Assembly: GCA_964594045.1 (NCBI GenBank)
Contig: CAZQKR010000066.1
Location: 1-17,883, forward strand
Reading direction: 5' to 3'
Length of the DNA stretch: 17,883 bases
Source: UBA2365 sp964594045
Lineage (GTDB): Bacteria; Bacteroidota; Bacteroidia; Chitinophagales; Saprospiraceae
Shown piece after piece: positions 16,716 through 17,883 of the stretch. A model generated the notes under the pieces. It searched no databases. It saw only the letters and a program-made list of their open reading frames with translations, and was not told the DNA's origin. A program made the translations under genes and the position numbers. Numbering within the stretch: the stretch's first letter is position 1; each line of letters begins with the position of its first letter.

Positions 16716-17096
16716 TTAATTGACGATTCTTTTGATGCCGTCTTTCATGGTGGCGACGTTGAAGTTGAGGAGGAGGCCGAGTTTGTAGTTGCCGAGTTTG
16801 AGGTAGGTGAGCATCTGGGCGATGTGTACGTCGGTGAATGCGTCAACTGTTTTAATCTCGAGGACGACTTTATTTTCGACGAGGAGGTCTATGCGGTAGC
16901 CATGGTCGAGTTTGACGTCTTTGTAGATGACGGGCATGGGTTTTTCCTTGATGGTGTACAGGCCGGCGTTGTTGAGTTCGTAGAACAGGCATTCCTGGTA
17001 GGCGGATTCGAGTAATCCCGGGCCTAGATGGGTATGCACTTCGATGGCGAGGCCAATGATTATTTTGGAAAGTTCATTTTCTCTTGTAAAATCCAT
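16716..17096 (-). CDS. GxxExxY protein (PD-(D/E)xK nuclease-fold family)
   Basis: I take the start at 17096 (MDFTRENELSK, 126 residues); the longer start at 17141 would translate part of the repeat. The family signature GLLESAY (Gly27, Glu30, Tyr33) follows the typical SKIIIGLAIEVHTHLGPG opening. A nuclease-like core is visible: GYRIDLLVENKVVLEIK gives Asp70 and Glu80-x-Lys82, the PD-(D/E)xK layout, followed by the usual TYLKLGNYKLGLLLNFN segment. The biochemical role of the family is not established. These genes commonly occur beside CACAAAG/CACGAAG palindromes and seem to travel with them, as here. It sits in the same direction as carB and only 12 bases upstream, so carB may depend on transcription entering through it. 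Confidence 0.9.
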   Translation of the reverse strand: MDFTRENELSKIIIGLAIEVHTHLGPGLLESAYQECLFYELNNAGLYTIKEKPMPVIYKDVKLDHGYRIDLLVENKVVLEIKTVDAFTDVHIAQMLTYLKLGNYKLGLLLNFNVATMKDGIKRIVN

Positions 17097-17116
17097 ATAA
17101 TTAAGTTTTTTTCTTA

Positions 17117-17787
17117 CGATTTTTCTCTCCACAAAGGTCACTAAGAAGGCACAAAGCGCACAAAGGAGATAGAGTTAATTTCATTGGTGCAATCATAGAA
17201 TCATGTCAAAAAAAATAAAAAACTTTGTGCCTTTTGTGTCTGCTTTGTGTGCTTTGTGGAACCAAAATAAATACAATAATTCAATTTTTTCTCTTCGATT
17301 TTTCTCACCACAAAGGGCTCAAAGAAGGCACAAAGCGCACAAAGGAGATAGAGTTAATTTCATTGGTGCAATCATAGAATCATGTCAAAAAAAATAAAAA
17401 ACTTTGTGCCTTTTGTGTCTGCTTTGTGTGCTTTGTGGAACCAAAATAAATACAATAATTCAATTTTTTCTCTTCGATTTTTCTCACCACAAAGGGCTCA
17501 AAGAAGGCACAAAGCGCACAAAGGAAATATAGTTAATTTCATTGGTGCAATCATAGAATCATGTCAAAAAAATAAAAAACTTTGTGCCTTTTGTGTCTGC
17601 TTTGTGTGCTTTGTGGAACCAAAATAAATACAATAATTCAATTTTTTCTCTTCGATTTTTCTCACCACAAAGGGCTCAAAGAAGGCACAAAGCGCACAAA
17701 GGAAATATAGTTAATTTCATTGGTGCAATCATAGAATCATGTCAAAAAAATAAAAAACTTTGTGCCTTTTGTGTCTGCTTTGTGTAC
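17117..17787. repeat. Four tandem 178-179-bp palindromic repeats
   Basis: Units start at 17117, 17296, 17475 and 17653 (CGATTTTTCTC). Each holds a left arm (in unit 2, 17308-17345, beginning CCACAAAGGGCTCAAAG) and a right arm (17402-17438, ending TGCTTTGTGTGCTTTGTGG) that are imperfect inverted repeats around a ~56-base spacer. Units 1 and 2 share GGAGATAGAG and an eight-A run; units 3 and 4 share GGAAATATAG and seven A's; unit 1 alone has a variant left arm (AAGGTCACTAAG). The units are otherwise nearly identical, pointing to recent amplification. Short apparent frames inside (SPQRAQRRHKAHKG and the like) are by-products of the repeat, not genes. Confidence 0.9.
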
Positions 17788-17883
17788 TTCTATGTTGAAA
17801 ACCAAATATTACTAAAATTATTTTTCATTTTTTTTTGTTTTCAGATACTCTAAAAATCTGATATCAGGTTCTGTCAAGGGTGG
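17788..17883. other. AT-rich end of the window, possible IS end at the edge
   Basis: No gene is seen. TCTATGTTGA (17789-17798) equals part of the MITE end, and GGTTCTGTCAAGGGTGG from 17867 to the edge looks like the start of another IS terminal repeat. Both matches are short. Confidence 0.25.

Noticed and set aside
17117..17787. CRISPR array
   Set aside because: The repeat period is about 179 bases and the whole unit is conserved, with no variable spacers; no cas genes are present.
17203..17853. Three overlapping 64-89-residue plus-strand frames beyond the GxxExxY gene
   Set aside because: They are translations of the 179-bp tandem repeat (KIKNFVPFVSALCALW and similar) and repeat with its period.
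17867..17883. IS end at the right edge of the window
   Set aside because: Only 17 bases are visible; the resemblance to terminal repeats cannot be judged without the following sequence.

Overview
The window looks like a chromosome segment from a member of the Bacteroidota. The single long housekeeping gene, carB, encodes a 1073-residue CarB whose N-terminus and MGS end read like those of that phylum. None of the start codons has a convincing Shine-Dalgarno sequence, and the repeats (CACAAAG/CACGAAG palindromes next to a GxxExxY gene, and 24-bp IS21-like end repeats) are of kinds I know from such genomes. Base composition is two-faced: carB and the small gene beside it are near 50 % G+C (32 of 60 in a sampled stretch), while the left two thirds is AT-rich (18 of 60 in a sample from the J-domain gene), as expected of an acquired island.

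Left part (1-11402), a defence-like accessory island. It opens with the 3' part of an AT-rich gene of uncertain family, possibly the helical tail of a reverse-transcriptase defence protein, followed by a nested hairpin. Next come a small PD-(D/E)xK-like protein, a long helicase with an N-terminal phospholipase-D-type nuclease domain, and, 5 bases further on, a large Eco57I/TaqI-type adenine DNA methyltransferase. The last two form an obvious operon and look like a two-gene restriction-modification or BREX/DISARM-like system without the other BREX or DISARM genes. Downstream is a second operon: a coiled-coil protein with a J-domain HPD motif, overlapping a WG-repeat protein that carries a one-base frameshift.

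Junction (11403-11757): a 95-bp degraded copy of the 3' end of carB, cut off by five tandem 24-bp units that resemble an IS21-family end. A 16-bp core of that unit recurs just before the PD-(D/E)xK-like gene (inverted) and just after the methyltransferase gene (direct), so both sides of the restriction-like block carry IS-like scars.

Right part (11827-17883): a secreted or membrane-anchored double-cupin protein; a 348-bp MITE-like element with 22-bp inverted ends and an 8-bp target duplication that lands on the carB stop codon; carB on the minus strand; a GxxExxY nuclease-fold gene 12 bases upstream of carB in the same orientation; and four tandem copies of a 178-179-bp palindromic repeat. 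carB is thus bounded on both sides by repeat elements whose cores are related palindromes.

The most interesting items are the PLD-helicase/methyltransferase pair with its small nuclease-like neighbour, the J-domain/WG-repeat operon, the ghost carB end marking an old rearrangement, and the precise MITE insertion at the carB stop codon.
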